A DNA stretch of 64,000 nucleotides from Paenibacillus sp. FSL K6-1330 (GCF_037976825.1 NZ_CP150269.1:7047501-7111500); one strand, 5' to 3'; shown: positions 17,794-27,234, counted from the stretch's first letter. The notes: a model not told the origin generated them from the sequence alone. Translations and numbers: made by a program.

Positions 17794-17863
17794 GGCTTTT
17801 TTCATCTAGGAGAGAATCGATATCTCTCTTTATTTATGTCATTTATATGTCATTAAATGTAAC

Positions 17864-18082
17864 TCATCTAGCTGTCTTTCGGTCGTCATTCGTAACATCA
17901 CCAAAGAAGCGGATCGAGTACAATGCACACAGACCGACAATCGTATAGATAATACGGGACCCTGCGGAGCTCTGTCCTCCAAATAATGCAGCTACCAGGT
18001 CGTATTGAAACAGGCCGACCAAAAGCCAGTTAATGCCCCCAATAATCAATAACAGCAAAGCAATTGTATTAAATGTTCTCAT
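17864..18082 (-). CDS. DUF378 family small membrane protein
   Basis: A 72-residue protein of the DUF378 (YuzA-like) family: two membrane helices (about 5-24 and 42-62), with the hallmark GGINWLLVGLFQYDLVAALFG between and after the first. Function unknown in the family. Preceded by an AAGGGGGTG ribosome site and followed by its own terminator, so it is a single-gene unit. The next gene upstream on the same strand is the LysR regulator, about 170 bases away. Confidence 0.85.
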   Translation of the reverse strand: MRTFNTIALLLLIIGGINWLLVGLFQYDLVAALFGGQSSAGSRIIYTIVGLCALYSIRFFGDVTNDDRKTAR

Positions 18083-18249
18083 CGCTTAACACCCCCTTGC
18101 GTCCGATTTTCACATCATTCGTTACATGGTTTGTTATTCTAAGGATTTTAGTATCTATTTTTAACCATTTACGGCGTTTGTAATCATGCCTGAACAAAAA
18201 AACATTCCCTAAAACCGGGATGTTCTTGCACCGAGATCGTTCTCTTCCT

Positions 18250-19146
18250 TTAGACTCCCTTGGGGAAACCGCGTTTATGATGCAGAAGCTCGAGAAATAC
18301 CTCAACCGCCTTGGTATGATAAGGTGTCTTCTGTGTAATCCATGAGAACTGCCGGGCCACCGGCTTGCCGTTCGGTAGCAGCATATGCAGCGTTCCGAGC
18401 TGAACCTCCTTGCGCACCGCCCATCGTGACAGCAGCGTGACGCCAAGGCCTGCCTCCACGGATTCCTTGATCAGCTGGGTGCTTCCAAACTCCACGATAT
18501 GCTGAGGGTGAATATGATACCGTGAGAACATCCGCTCCGTTGCCGCGCGGGTGCCTGATCCAGCTTCTCTGACAATCCAGGTCTCATCTGCAAGTTCGGA
18601 GAGTGATATCTCTTGCAGATGGTCATACCGCCCGCCCCGGGGAACCATCACCACCATCTCATCCTCGGCAAAGGCCTCGATATGCAGCTTATCATCCTGA
18701 TAATCCCCCTCCACGATGCCGATATCCGCCTCATGGCGCAGTATCATCTCCCCCACCTCCGTGGTGTTCCCGATCATAATCGATGGGCGGATCAAGGGAT
18801 AATGTTCCCTCATATAAGCGATCAAATGCGGCAGCATATATTCCCCAAAGGTGTAACTGGAGCCAATGGACAAATTTCCGCTTGCCCGATGCATCAAATC
18901 GTCCACAAGCGTGTTCATGCGGGTGTACAGACCCAGAATGTCCCTCGCATGGTGATACACGATCTCTCCGGCTTTCGTCAGCCGGACATATTTATTGGTT
19001 CGCTCCAGCAGCTTGGTGCCAACTGACCGCTCGAGCGATTGGATATATTGGCTTACCGCGGGCTGTGTCATCAGCAGTTCCTCGGCCGCACGGGTAAAAT
19101 TCCCTTTCTCTACCACCGTAACGAATACCTCCAATGTTGGATCCAC
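18250..19146 (-). CDS. LysR-family transcriptional regulator (YeiE/CysL-like)
   Basis: 298 residues from the GTG at 19146, chosen because AAGGAGG lies 7 bases upstream; an in-frame start at 19176 would contain that site. An N-terminal winged helix (NFTRAAEELLMTQPAVSQYIQSLE, about 15-38 in two parts) is followed by a two-lobed effector domain beginning near residue 85 (GNLSIGSSYTFGEYMLP). It is divergent from a YeiH-family membrane protein, the same pairing as yeiE-yeiH in enterobacteria, where YeiE responds to sulfite. It probably controls that gene and itself through the inverted repeats between them. Confidence 0.85.
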   Translation of the reverse strand: MDPTLEVFVTVVEKGNFTRAAEELLMTQPAVSQYIQSLERSVGTKLLERTNKYVRLTKAGEIVYHHARDILGLYTRMNTLVDDLMHRASGNLSIGSSYTFGEYMLPHLIAYMREHYPLIRPSIMIGNTTEVGEMILRHEADIGIVEGDYQDDKLHIEAFAEDEMVVMVPRGGRYDHLQEISLSELADETWIVREAGSGTRAATERMFSRYHIHPQHIVEFGSTQLIKESVEAGLGVTLLSRWAVRKEVQLGTLHMLLPNGKPVARQFSWITQKTPYHTKAVEVFLELLHHKRGFPKGV

Positions 19147-19182
19147 CTTTGGGCCTCCTTCGTTTGCAATATCCACAAATGG

Positions 19183-19227
19183 TTATGAGTTATATTATCA
19201 TAACTTATCACTTATGATGATCATCAT
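19183..19227. promoter_or_regulatory. Candidate LysR operator region
   Basis: TTATGA (19183-19188) and TCATAA (19198-19203) form an inverted repeat with a 9-base gap, and ATGATGATCATCAT (19214-19227) is a perfect palindrome. Both lie in the 158-base divergent region. The assignment to the LysR protein is positional. Confidence 0.45.
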
Positions 19228-19304
19228 ATTGATTTATTTTTCTTATCCAGTGGAATGAGATACGATGGGTTCAGACCAACCGAACGAATCGGAGGTTACA
19301 TCTT

Positions 19305-20348
19305 ATGACAGAGCCAGCTTATTCCAAATCACAAGAACACGTCCATCGCCTGGTTCGATGGACACAGCATACGCTGCCCGCAGCCGCAGGCGGCATTGCC
19401 TTTACCTTTGTCATCGCCCTCATCGGTTACGCATTAGCAAGCGTGCCAGGCCTTGGCTACCTTGGCCAGCTCGCATGGGCAATTCTCATCGCCGCGATAT
19501 ACCGGCAGTTGCGCGGTTACCCGGAGAGACTTCGCATTGGAACCCAATTCACGGCCAAGCGGCTGCTGCGTGTAGCGATCATACTATATGGCTTAAAGCT
19601 GAATATCGGCATCGTGTTCCAGCAAGGCCTTGGTTTAATGATGAGGGATGTCATCAGCGTTGTATTTGCCATTGCGCTTACCCTGCTGATTGCCAAATGG
19701 CTGAAGGCCGATATGTCCCTGTCCCTCCTGCTCGGCATTGGAACCGGCGTATGTGGTGCGGCGGCTATTGCTGCCGTATCCCCGATTCTCAAGGCGAAGG
19801 AGAAGGACACCGCGCTTGGAGCAGGGCTTATCGCCTTTCTTGGAACCATCGTTGCTATCGGATATACCCTTGTCCAGCCGCTGCTTCCTTTAACAGACAC
19901 TCAATACGGCGTGTGGTCTGGCGTAAGTCTTCATGAAATCGCCCATGTGGCACTGGCAGCTGCTCCGGCAGGTGAGGACGCCCTTGCGATTAGTCTGCTT
20001 GCCAAGCTGGGACGCGTATTTTTGCTTGTACCACTCAGTATCGCACTCATGGTCTGGATGAAGCGCACCGGCCGTTTACAGAGTCAAACACGGATGGAGT
20101 TTCCCTGGTTCCTGCTGGGCTTCATGGCAGCGAGTGTACTGGGAAGCTGGGAATTTACCGGACAACCGATCATTCCCCTGCCAATCAAGGATTGGATTTC
20201 TCAGGCAGCCTCCTTCATTCTTGCCATGGCCATGGTGGGACTTGGCCTGAATGTCCACTTGAAGGATATACGCGGTGCCTGGCGGCCGCTGCTGGCCATG
20301 TCCATCACCACCGTGCTGCTGATCCTGCTTACTTATGCCATGGCATAA
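19305..20348 (+). CDS. YeiH/UPF0324 family membrane protein
   Basis: A 347-residue integral membrane protein with about ten helices and the UPF0324 signatures KRLLRVAIILYGLKLN (about 86-101), GIGTGVCGAAAIAA (about 146-159) and HEIAHVALAA (about 212-221). The family is annotated as a putative sulfate or sulfite exporter. It is divergent from a YeiE/CysL-like LysR gene. A GAATCGGAGG-type ribosome site lies upstream of ATG 19305. The transcript ends at a strong terminator. Confidence 0.85.
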   Translation: MTEPAYSKSQEHVHRLVRWTQHTLPAAAGGIAFTFVIALIGYALASVPGLGYLGQLAWAILIAAIYRQLRGYPERLRIGTQFTAKRLLRVAIILYGLKLNIGIVFQQGLGLMMRDVISVVFAIALTLLIAKWLKADMSLSLLLGIGTGVCGAAAIAAVSPILKAKEKDTALGAGLIAFLGTIVAIGYTLVQPLLPLTDTQYGVWSGVSLHEIAHVALAAAPAGEDALAISLLAKLGRVFLLVPLSIALMVWMKRTGRLQSQTRMEFPWFLLGFMAASVLGSWEFTGQPIIPLPIKDWISQAASFILAMAMVGLGLNVHLKDIRGAWRPLLAMSITTVLLILLTYAMA

Positions 20349-20381
20349 GTAAGCGGAAGGCAGCCAGTGTGTAAGGAACGA

Positions 20382-20427
20382 ACACCATCCCTAGCGTTGA
20401 ACTTTTGCGCAGGGATGGTGTTTTTTT
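20382..20427 (+). terminator. Rho-independent terminator after YeiH-family gene
   Basis: ACACCATCCCT (20382-20392) pairs perfectly with AGGGATGGTGT (20411-20421), followed by seven T. Confidence 0.85.
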
Positions 20428-20442
20428 CGTACATGATCAGCC

Positions 20443-20459
20443 GGGGGGGGGGGGGGGGG
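20443..20459 (+). repeat. Poly-G tract of 17 bases
   Basis: Seventeen consecutive G, far longer than any other homopolymer in the window, 16 bases after the T run of a terminator and about 400 bases before the amylase gene. Confidence 0.85.
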
Positions 20460-20863
20460 CGTGTGTTGCCGCCGGTTTCGGGATCTTCCTCCCCTTGCTT
20501 CCTTATTACCGGAGCTTATCCAGGCGGCATGAAGGTATCCGCTTTGATTTGCCTCTTCACACATTAGATGGATCTTCTTAGGATATCAACCACTCCTTGG
20601 TGAACACCCTCATGCCAAAGACTCCCTATGAACAAGTCTCCCAATGTGTAGAGCTTACGATCCTTCCCCAAATCAAAAACCCGCGACGCAGATTCTCCAA
20701 GTCTCCCAAGGGACCCCCGTCTTTTTCTTTCCATTTTAGGGTAAAACTAAATGTAGGCGATCCGCCCATTTCGGGTGGAAGGTTTAGCTCCCCTGCTTTC
20801 TTGGGTATTTGAGCTTAGTATGCAGTATTCATGCAGAGCTATCATGATAGAGGAGATGGATAT

Positions 20864-22333
20864 ATGCAACGAAATCATACGATTATGCAATTCTTCGAAT
20901 GGCATGTTGCAGCCGATGGCTCGCACTGGAACCGACTCAAGAACGCAGCCCCGGAGCTGAGCAAGGCAGGGATCGATGCGGTATGGATTCCTCCGGTGAC
21001 GAAGGCATCGTCCGCTGAGGACAATGGTTATGGCGTATACGACCTGTATGATCTGGGAGAGTTCGATCAGAAGGGAACGGTTCGCACGAAGTATGGAACC
21101 AAACAGGAATTGATCGATGCCATTGCGGCCTGCCACAAGAACGGGATTGCCGTCTATGTGGATCTGGTCATGAACCATAAGGCGGGCGCAGATGAAACCG
21201 AGCGGTTTCGGGTTGTGCAGGTCGACGAGATGGATCGGACCAAGGATATATCCAAGCCATTCGAGATTGAAGGCTGGACCAAATTCACCTTCCCTGGCCG
21301 AGGGGATCAATACTCCTCGTTTCAATGGAATTTCACGCATTTTAACGGTACCGATTACGACGATATCAGCAAGCGTTCAGGCATTTACCGGATCGTCGGC
21401 GAGAATAAGTCATGGAGCGATAACGTTGACAATGAATTCGGCAATTACGACTACCTGATGTTTGCCAACATTGATTACGGTCATCCGGATGTACGCCAGG
21501 AAATGGTGGCATGGGGCAAGTGGCTGGTGGATACGCTGCAATGCAGTGGTTTCCGGCTGGATGCGATCAAGCATATTAACCATGACTTCATTAAAGAATT
21601 TGCCACCGCCATGAAGAAAAAGCGTGGAGATGATTTTTACATCGTGGGCGAGTTCTGGAATCCCGAGCTTCAAGACTGCCGAAACTTTCTGGATACGGTG
21701 GATTACAGGATCGATCTGTTTGACGTGTCTCTTCACTATAAACTCCAAGCAGCTTCCAAAGCCGGCCGTTCCTTTGACCTGCGGACGATCTTTGACGATA
21801 CACTTGTGCAATCGCACCCGATGAATGCTGTCACGTTTGTGGACAACCACGACTCACAGCCGCAGGAATCACTGGAATCCTGGGTGGAGGATTGGTTCAA
21901 GCAGAGCGCTTATGCGTTGATCCTGCTGCGAAAGGACGGTTATCCTTCCGTCTTCTATGGCGATTATTACGGAATCGGCGGCGAGAAGCCCATTCCCGGC
22001 AAAAGGGAAGCGATTGACCCGCTGCTCTATGCCAGAGCGAATCGGGCGTATGGCGAGCAGGATGATTATTTTGACCATCCGAATACGATAGGCTGGGTTC
22101 GCCGCGGCATCCAGGAAATCGAGTTCTCCGGCTGCGCGGTGGTCATTGCCAATGGCGAAGCCGGGGATAAGCGGATGTTTGTCGGCGAGCATCGAGCCGG
22201 AGAGGTATGGGTGGATCTGACCCGCACCCGGAAGGATCGCATAACGATCGGCAAGGATGGTTTCGCTCTTTTTCCGGTGAACGGCGGCAGTGTATCTGTC
22301 TGGGCTCATCCGGATATTCCCGTAAAAGGGTAA
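20864..22333 (+). CDS. Cytosolic GH13 alpha-amylase
   Basis: 489 residues from the ATG at 20864 (AGGAG 8 bases upstream; an in-frame ATG at 20831 has no good site). A GH13 barrel starts at once (MQFFEWH) and shows all conserved regions: DLVMNHKAG, GFRLDAIKHI (nucleophile about D233), EFWN (acid/base about E263) and FVDNHDSQ (Asp about 330). No signal peptide, as in the cytoplasmic AmyA branch, which makes malto-oligosaccharides from internal or imported glucans. Length is normal for the branch. The gene stands alone. Confidence 0.9.
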   Translation: MQRNHTIMQFFEWHVAADGSHWNRLKNAAPELSKAGIDAVWIPPVTKASSAEDNGYGVYDLYDLGEFDQKGTVRTKYGTKQELIDAIAACHKNGIAVYVDLVMNHKAGADETERFRVVQVDEMDRTKDISKPFEIEGWTKFTFPGRGDQYSSFQWNFTHFNGTDYDDISKRSGIYRIVGENKSWSDNVDNEFGNYDYLMFANIDYGHPDVRQEMVAWGKWLVDTLQCSGFRLDAIKHINHDFIKEFATAMKKKRGDDFYIVGEFWNPELQDCRNFLDTVDYRIDLFDVSLHYKLQAASKAGRSFDLRTIFDDTLVQSHPMNAVTFVDNHDSQPQESLESWVEDWFKQSAYALILLRKDGYPSVFYGDYYGIGGEKPIPGKREAIDPLLYARANRAYGEQDDYFDHPNTIGWVRRGIQEIEFSGCAVVIANGEAGDKRMFVGEHRAGEVWVDLTRTRKDRITIGKDGFALFPVNGGSVSVWAHPDIPVKG

Positions 22334-22350
22334 GCAGCAGCATTTGAACA

Positions 22351-22435
22351 AAAAAAGACCGGAACGATGGGTTTCGCCAGCACTCCTAATGTGTAGGAAA
22401 ACATCTGGCGCAAGTCCTCATCCTTCCGGTTTTTC
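22351..22435 (-). terminator. Hairpin region between amylase and permease genes
   Basis: GACCGGAA (near 22357) pairs with TTCCGGTTTT (near 22425), with an A tract on the left. The long loop makes this a moderate call; it would serve the convergent genes on both sides. Confidence 0.4.
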
Positions 22436-22456
22436 GGGTTAACGGCTACGTACCGA

Positions 22457-23356
22457 TCAGCCTTTAACCTGATAACGACGGCGCAGGCCCTCGCCTAACA
22501 GGTTGAACGTGATGATTAGCAGCATCATCGCAAATGCGGGATAGACAACGAATTGGAACTTTCCTAACCATATATCCGCTCGATTCTTGGACAGAATCGT
22601 CGCCCAGTTATATCCGGTCTCCACAAATTCCATGACATAATAATTAACTTCCTTCCACTCATGACCAAGAAAGATGTTCACGATCGCAAGTTGGCCAAGC
22701 AGCAACATAACCTTTCCCATATCCAAACAGAAGTTGACGATCACCTCGGGGAACATGACCGGAATATAATAATTCTTGGTCAATGTCCTCGTGCGAAGTC
22801 CTAACGCGGTTCCGGCCTCCATGTAAGGCTCGCTTGCCATTTTGTGGGCCTGCTGCTGTATCGTTATCGCAACACGTCCGGCTTCAACGCTGGCCAGAAT
22901 CAGAATGGCCCAGCCCATCCGCTGCTGGGAGAAGAGAAAGAACGGAAGCGCAAGCAGCAGGGCCGAGGCGAAGACCGGCGGCAAATAGGAGCACAGCTGG
23001 TTCCAGAAGGTAATGAACCGGTGGGTGAAGCCTTTTTTCTTACGAGCGATCAATCCCAGGGGCACACCTATCGCATATCGAACAGCCGTAATCCCCAGCA
23101 CAAGCAGGATCGTATCCTTGGCGGTCACAACGAGCTTGCTCAGGTTATCGACCCCCTTCTTATCCGATCCCAGCCAGTTCTTCGAAGAAGGTTTAAAGGG
23201 CGGAAGAGTCAGTTTCTGCTTCCCGTCCTTCATCACCCATCGGGAGGTTTCCTGTTTCAACTCTTTATCGATAAAGGGCATGTACGGCCCCGCCAGCATA
23301 ACAAAAACAAAGAAGGCCAGCAGCGTGCCGCCAATCCATAAAGGGACATTCTTCAA
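22457..23356 (-). CDS. Peptide/nickel-type ABC transporter permease (DppC-like)
   Basis: 299 residues from a TTG start (GAGGTG upstream). An N-terminal membrane helix is followed by a long extracytoplasmic loop (about 30-80) and a BPD_transp_1 domain whose EAA-like loop (EPYMEAGTALGLRTRTLTKNYYIPV) lies near residues 180-205. DppC/OppC proteins form the second half of oligopeptide or metal import channels. It lies 18 bases downstream of a DppB-like partner. No ATPase or binding protein is encoded nearby, so the substrate is unknown. Confidence 0.8.
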   Translation of the reverse strand: MKNVPLWIGGTLLAFFVFVMLAGPYMPFIDKELKQETSRWVMKDGKQKLTLPPFKPSSKNWLGSDKKGVDNLSKLVVTAKDTILLVLGITAVRYAIGVPLGLIARKKKGFTHRFITFWNQLCSYLPPVFASALLLALPFFLFSQQRMGWAILILASVEAGRVAITIQQQAHKMASEPYMEAGTALGLRTRTLTKNYYIPVMFPEVIVNFCLDMGKVMLLLGQLAIVNIFLGHEWKEVNYYVMEFVETGYNWATILSKNRADIWLGKFQFVVYPAFAMMLLIITFNLLGEGLRRRYQVKG

Positions 23357-23374
23357 GTCGACTCACCTCATTTC

Positions 23375-24283
23375 TTATCGTGGATCAAAGTATTTGCGTG
23401 CTGATTGACTGATCCATTGAACGATCATGAACAGCACCATGAAAGAAAACGTGATATAAATAATGACCCCCGGCTCATAATTGGACCCGGTGCCGCTGAA
23501 CGTGTTGAAGTCCAGCGCCTGAAACAGTCTCCATGCCGCTCCCGGATAGTTGCGGTAATATTCCACGACGAGCAGGTTGGACAATATGAAGACGAGCAGG
23601 CCCGGAAGATGGGTCAGGATGGTCGCGATGCCGTTGCGCAGCATATGTTTGTATACGACCTTCCGGTCACTAAGCCCCTTGGCTTTAGCCAGCAGTATGT
23701 ATAACTTTCCCTCCTGTGCAAGCAGAGAAGCCGAAGTGATTCGAGCAATGAAGAAAATCGGGTAAATCGACACGAGCAGCGAAGGCAGCACGAAAGCCTC
23801 CCAGCCATCAACCGCAAAATAGCGGATAGCCGGAACATACTTAATGAGCACCCACTGGGCGATCAGCATCAGAAAAAAATCGGGAATGGATTGGAACAGC
23901 CATGTGGTCCAGTGTCCCAGCACATTGAATTTGGTCTTGGACAATTTGTAGTCAAGGACTCCCTTCAGAATGCCGAACACGAATCCAATGATTAAAGCGG
24001 ATACAATAACGAGCAGGCTTTTACCGACGGCTCCAAAAGCGGCGGCTTCCGAAGACTGGCCGGTATACTGCGATTCCCCCAGCGTCCCGTTCTGAATGGC
24101 ATTTGCAAAATAATCGCGAATATACGTAACATACTCACCCAGATCAAAGGAATAATTCGTCACCCACAAATTGCTGTCCAGCGACAGATTCAAATCCCTC
24201 GGAACCAGGACAATGAGGACGATGAACATAAAAGCGAGCAGGCTGGTTACCGTCGTTTTGAGCATTTGTGTTTTTAATCTCAT
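23375..24283 (-). CDS. Peptide/nickel-type ABC transporter permease (DppB-like)
   Basis: 302 residues from ATG 24283, which has GGGAGGA 5 bases upstream; an ATG at 24298 would bury that site. One N-terminal helix is followed by a periplasmic-type loop (about 30-75) and a five- to six-helix permease domain with the ATPase-docking loop AKAKGLSDRKVVYKHMLRNG (about 200-219). It is the first gene of a two-gene unit. Absence of DppA, DppD and DppF homologues in at least 20 kb on either side is unusual for this family. Confidence 0.8.
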   Translation of the reverse strand: MRLKTQMLKTTVTSLLAFMFIVLIVLVPRDLNLSLDSNLWVTNYSFDLGEYVTYIRDYFANAIQNGTLGESQYTGQSSEAAAFGAVGKSLLVIVSALIIGFVFGILKGVLDYKLSKTKFNVLGHWTTWLFQSIPDFFLMLIAQWVLIKYVPAIRYFAVDGWEAFVLPSLLVSIYPIFFIARITSASLLAQEGKLYILLAKAKGLSDRKVVYKHMLRNGIATILTHLPGLLVFILSNLLVVEYYRNYPGAAWRLFQALDFNTFSGTGSNYEPGVIIYITFSFMVLFMIVQWISQSARKYFDPR

Positions 24284-24547
24284 AAAGTCCTCCCACACAT
24301 AGTTTCAGCAGTACCCTCTTGTTTCATCTGCTTAAATACTTATTCTACTACTACCATATATCTCCTAAATTAGTCCAGATGAAAACACAAAATTTTACTC
24401 TCTATATTTCCGCATCATGTATTGCATTCCAGCTTTTGTCATGCATATAGCATATAATTGCCGCTGCCGTTTCTAGCAAATTGCAATCCATGGCGAAAGA
24501 ATATACTCTGATTGTATATACATCTCATTGGAGGAGGTTCTACGGCG

Positions 24548-25024
24548 ATGTCCATCTATGAATATGAAGTAAAAACGATACGCGGCGAGTCCCAAACGCT
24601 CAAATCTTATGAAGGCGACGTCATGCTCATTGTCAATACAGCGACCAAATGCGGCTTTGCCCCTCAATTCGACGGTCTGGAGAAGCTGCACCAAACCTAC
24701 CGCGATCAAGGATTGGCCGTTCTCGGTTTCCCCAGCAGTCAGTTCATGAATCAAGAGCTGGAGGAGGACTCCGCGATCGAGGAGGCCTGCAAGCTCAATC
24801 ATGGCGTCACCTTCCCGTTGTTCTCCAAAATTGATGTGAATGGCACGAACGCTCATCCGCTCTACCGGCATTTGACGAGCGAAGCTCCCGGCGCATTGGG
24901 CATTAAAGCGATTAAATGGAACTTCACCAAGTTCCTTGTGGACCGCAGCGGCAGGGTGGTCAAGCGCTTTGCGCCAACCGATACTCCGGAGAAAATAGAA
25001 GAGGATATCAAGAAGCTGTTATAA
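24548..25024 (+). CDS. Glutathione-peroxidase family thiol peroxidase
   Basis: 158 residues from ATG 24548 (GGAGGAGG upstream). It has the GPx thioredoxin fold with NTATKCGF (peroxidatic Cys35, not selenocysteine), the FPSSQF motif in which the usual second Cys (FPCNQF) is Ser, EACKLNHGVTFP containing the likely resolving Cys81, and KWNFTKFL. Bacterial members reduce hydroperoxides using thioredoxin. The catalytic set Cys35, Gln65, Trp and Asn is visible. It stands alone, with a terminator-like hairpin downstream shared with the convergent GH127 gene. Confidence 0.88.
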   Translation: MSIYEYEVKTIRGESQTLKSYEGDVMLIVNTATKCGFAPQFDGLEKLHQTYRDQGLAVLGFPSSQFMNQELEEDSAIEEACKLNHGVTFPLFSKIDVNGTNAHPLYRHLTSEAPGALGIKAIKWNFTKFLVDRSGRVVKRFAPTDTPEKIEEDIKKLL

Positions 25025-25044
25025 AAGCAGGCAGCCGATTCGGA

Positions 25045-25089
25045 TAAAAAAGGGCTTGCCCGAGGTCCATCGACCTTGGGCAAGCCCTT
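25045..25089 (-). terminator. Strong terminator between GPx and GH127 genes
   Basis: AAGGGCTTGCCCGAGGTC (25050-25067) pairs with GACCTTGGGCAAGCCCTT (25072-25089) with one mismatch. The A tract on the left gives a U run for the minus-strand GH127 transcript. Confidence 0.8.
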
Positions 25090-25187
25090 CACGTCATGCG
25101 GTTTGGCATCATCAATGCTTTGCCATTGCATCCTTTATATGCTGGCTGTTCTGTAGCCCCCTATCCGGAGAACCGTCTTTACGATCT

Positions 25188-27161
25188 TTATACCGTGTGC
25201 GGCAGCTCGCGCACCCAGACGGCCATTTCATTCTCGCCGCGGTTGCCCCATAAATAGTACGGAATGGCCTTTAATGCCGCAGGAAGCCTCCTTTTCGGAG
25301 AGGAACGATACAGTTCATCGCCCCAATCATCAGACTCTTCAAGCCATCCATCCCCTTCAATGATAACGGCACCGCCGAGAAAATCCGGGTCGAATCGGGA
25401 ATGAAGCTTCGGATCGCCTGCGAGCGACAGCGAGGATACCGGCGCTCCATGATCGACGCTCTCCAGGCAGTATACTAGCGGTCCCCGCTGAATCGCTGCC
25501 CTGCCGGCATTCTCCCGTATATTGGGATTAGCTCTTACTTGATGAATCTCCATGGAGAATGCCAGTTCCACCGTGTCCCCCGGCGCCCACACTCTCTTCA
25601 CGTAGGCATAACCGTCTTCGGTAATATCCTCCACGATCACCTTTTGCCCGTTCACCCGCATAACGGCTTTGCCCTGCGACCAATCCGGAATGCGGAGACC
25701 GACGGTCCACTCGACTGCCTGCTCAGGCTGAATCGTAAGCATAACATTCCCGTCCCACGGCAGCGCGCTGGTCTGGGTTACCTTCACCGGCACGTCCCCA
25801 AACCGGACCTCCGCTTCGCCGCCGATGTACAGATGGGTATACAGCGTGTCGTCATTCATCGTATACACGTATTCACCCAGCGACGACAGCAATCTCGCCA
25901 CGTTCGGCGGGCAGCAAGCGCAGGCGAACCATCCCGGCCGAACCGGCTTCACATGGAATTTGCCTGGATTATGGCGGCAGGCGGTAGGCCATACCTCAAG
26001 CGGATTCACATAGAAGAAATGCCGCCCGTCCTGAGCCATGCTGCCAATGACCGTGTTGAACAACGCACGCTCCATCACGTCCGCATACTCCGATTTGGGT
26101 GACAGCTGCAGCATGCGCTGGGCAAAAAAGATCAGCCCAATGGATGCGCAGGTCTCCGAGTATACGGTATCGTTCGGCAGATCATAGTCCGTGGTAAACG
26201 CCTCGCCATGATGAGTGGAGCCGATCCCCCCGGTAATGTACATCTGTTTGCGGACTATGTTATGCCACAGATTAACGCAAGCCTCAAGCAGAGCAGGGTC
26301 TTTCGTTCTGGCAGCTAAATCCGCCATCGCCGTGTACATGTAAACGGCACGAACCGAATGCCCAACCGCCTCCTTCTGTTCCCTGACCGGCAGGTGGCTC
26401 TGATGATAAGCCAAATGCGGCGGATGCAGTACCGAGGGGTAGAATGACTTCTTCCCTCGCTGTTCCCACTCCTGAAGGAAGAAATGGGGTTCAGTCCCGC
26501 GCTCATCTATGAAATACTGACTCAGACTCAAATATCTCGGTTCCTGAGTCACCTCGTACAATTTGACCAGTGCCAGCTCAATCTCCTGATGGCCGTCGAA
26601 CCCATGGATTTTGCCATCCTCGGGTCCAAAAACGGTATCGATATAATCCGCCAAGCGGCACACCACATCCAGCAGCTTCCGCTTGCCTGTCGCCCGGTAA
26701 TGCGCAACTCCAGCTTCAATCATATGGCCGGCGCAGTACAGCTCGTGGCAATCCGTCAGATTGGTCCAGCGCTTCTCCGGCTCCTTCACCGTAAAGTACG
26801 TATTCAGATAACCATCCGGCTGCTGGGCAGCGGCCACAAGATCGATCAGCTCATCCACCTGCTTCTCCAGCTTCGGATCCGGATGAATGGCAAGCGAATA
26901 AGCCGCAGCCTCAAGCCATTTGGCGACATCGCTGTCCTGAAACACCATGCCGCCGTATTCACCCTCCTCCATGCCGGCAGCAATTCGAAAATTGGACACG
27001 CCATAACTCGGTTCCACACCCGGAATTCGATCATGGAGAGCTTCATATTGGTATGGGATCACCACTTCCCTTACCAGTTCTATGTAACGGGACCAGAAAG
27101 GATCCGTCAGTTTCACTTGCTTAAGGGGGATGGCGGCTGAACGCGAAGTAAGAGTAATCAT
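25188..27161 (-). CDS. GH127 beta-L-arabinofuranosidase
   Basis: 657 residues from ATG 27161 (AAAGGAG upstream; longer in-frame extension is unlikely). The N-terminus matches DUF1680/GH127 (LKQVKLTDPFWSRY). The catalytic set is intact: YSETC with Glu336 and Cys338, and CACCPPN with Cys416 and Cys417, nearly the same numbering as the characterised HypBA1 (Glu338, Cys340, Cys417, Cys418), where the cysteines bind Zn and one is the nucleophile. A helical barrel is followed by beta domains. No signal peptide, so it acts on imported arabinosides. It is divergent from an AraC regulator across a perfect cre site. Confidence 0.9.
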   Translation of the reverse strand: MITLTSRSAAIPLKQVKLTDPFWSRYIELVREVVIPYQYEALHDRIPGVEPSYGVSNFRIAAGMEEGEYGGMVFQDSDVAKWLEAAAYSLAIHPDPKLEKQVDELIDLVAAAQQPDGYLNTYFTVKEPEKRWTNLTDCHELYCAGHMIEAGVAHYRATGKRKLLDVVCRLADYIDTVFGPEDGKIHGFDGHQEIELALVKLYEVTQEPRYLSLSQYFIDERGTEPHFFLQEWEQRGKKSFYPSVLHPPHLAYHQSHLPVREQKEAVGHSVRAVYMYTAMADLAARTKDPALLEACVNLWHNIVRKQMYITGGIGSTHHGEAFTTDYDLPNDTVYSETCASIGLIFFAQRMLQLSPKSEYADVMERALFNTVIGSMAQDGRHFFYVNPLEVWPTACRHNPGKFHVKPVRPGWFACACCPPNVARLLSSLGEYVYTMNDDTLYTHLYIGGEAEVRFGDVPVKVTQTSALPWDGNVMLTIQPEQAVEWTVGLRIPDWSQGKAVMRVNGQKVIVEDITEDGYAYVKRVWAPGDTVELAFSMEIHQVRANPNIRENAGRAAIQRGPLVYCLESVDHGAPVSSLSLAGDPKLHSRFDPDFLGGAVIIEGDGWLEESDDWGDELYRSSPKRRLPAALKAIPYYLWGNRGENEMAVWVRELPHTV

Positions 27162-27234
27162 CTTGGATATACACTCCTTTTGGAATTCATAAGATAAAGC
27201 CTCGACACTTCCCATTCTACGTTCTATGATAGGA

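Larger units (their letters stand above)
17405..17863. other. Intergenic region with two convergent terminators
   Basis: No gene is visible. It holds the terminator of the GH18 gene at its left end, that of the DUF378 gene at its right end, and about 250 A+T-rich bases between them with nothing recognisable. Confidence 0.7.
20349..20863. other. Intergenic region with terminator and poly-G tract
   Basis: About 515 bases without a convincing gene. It starts with the YeiH terminator (20382-20427) and contains a run of 17 G (20443-20459). The remaining approximately 400 bases hold no repeat or regulatory motif I can name. Confidence 0.65.

Noticed and set aside
24548..25024. Selenoprotein glutathione peroxidase
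   Set aside because: The peroxidatic codon is TGC for Cys; no in-frame TGA is present.
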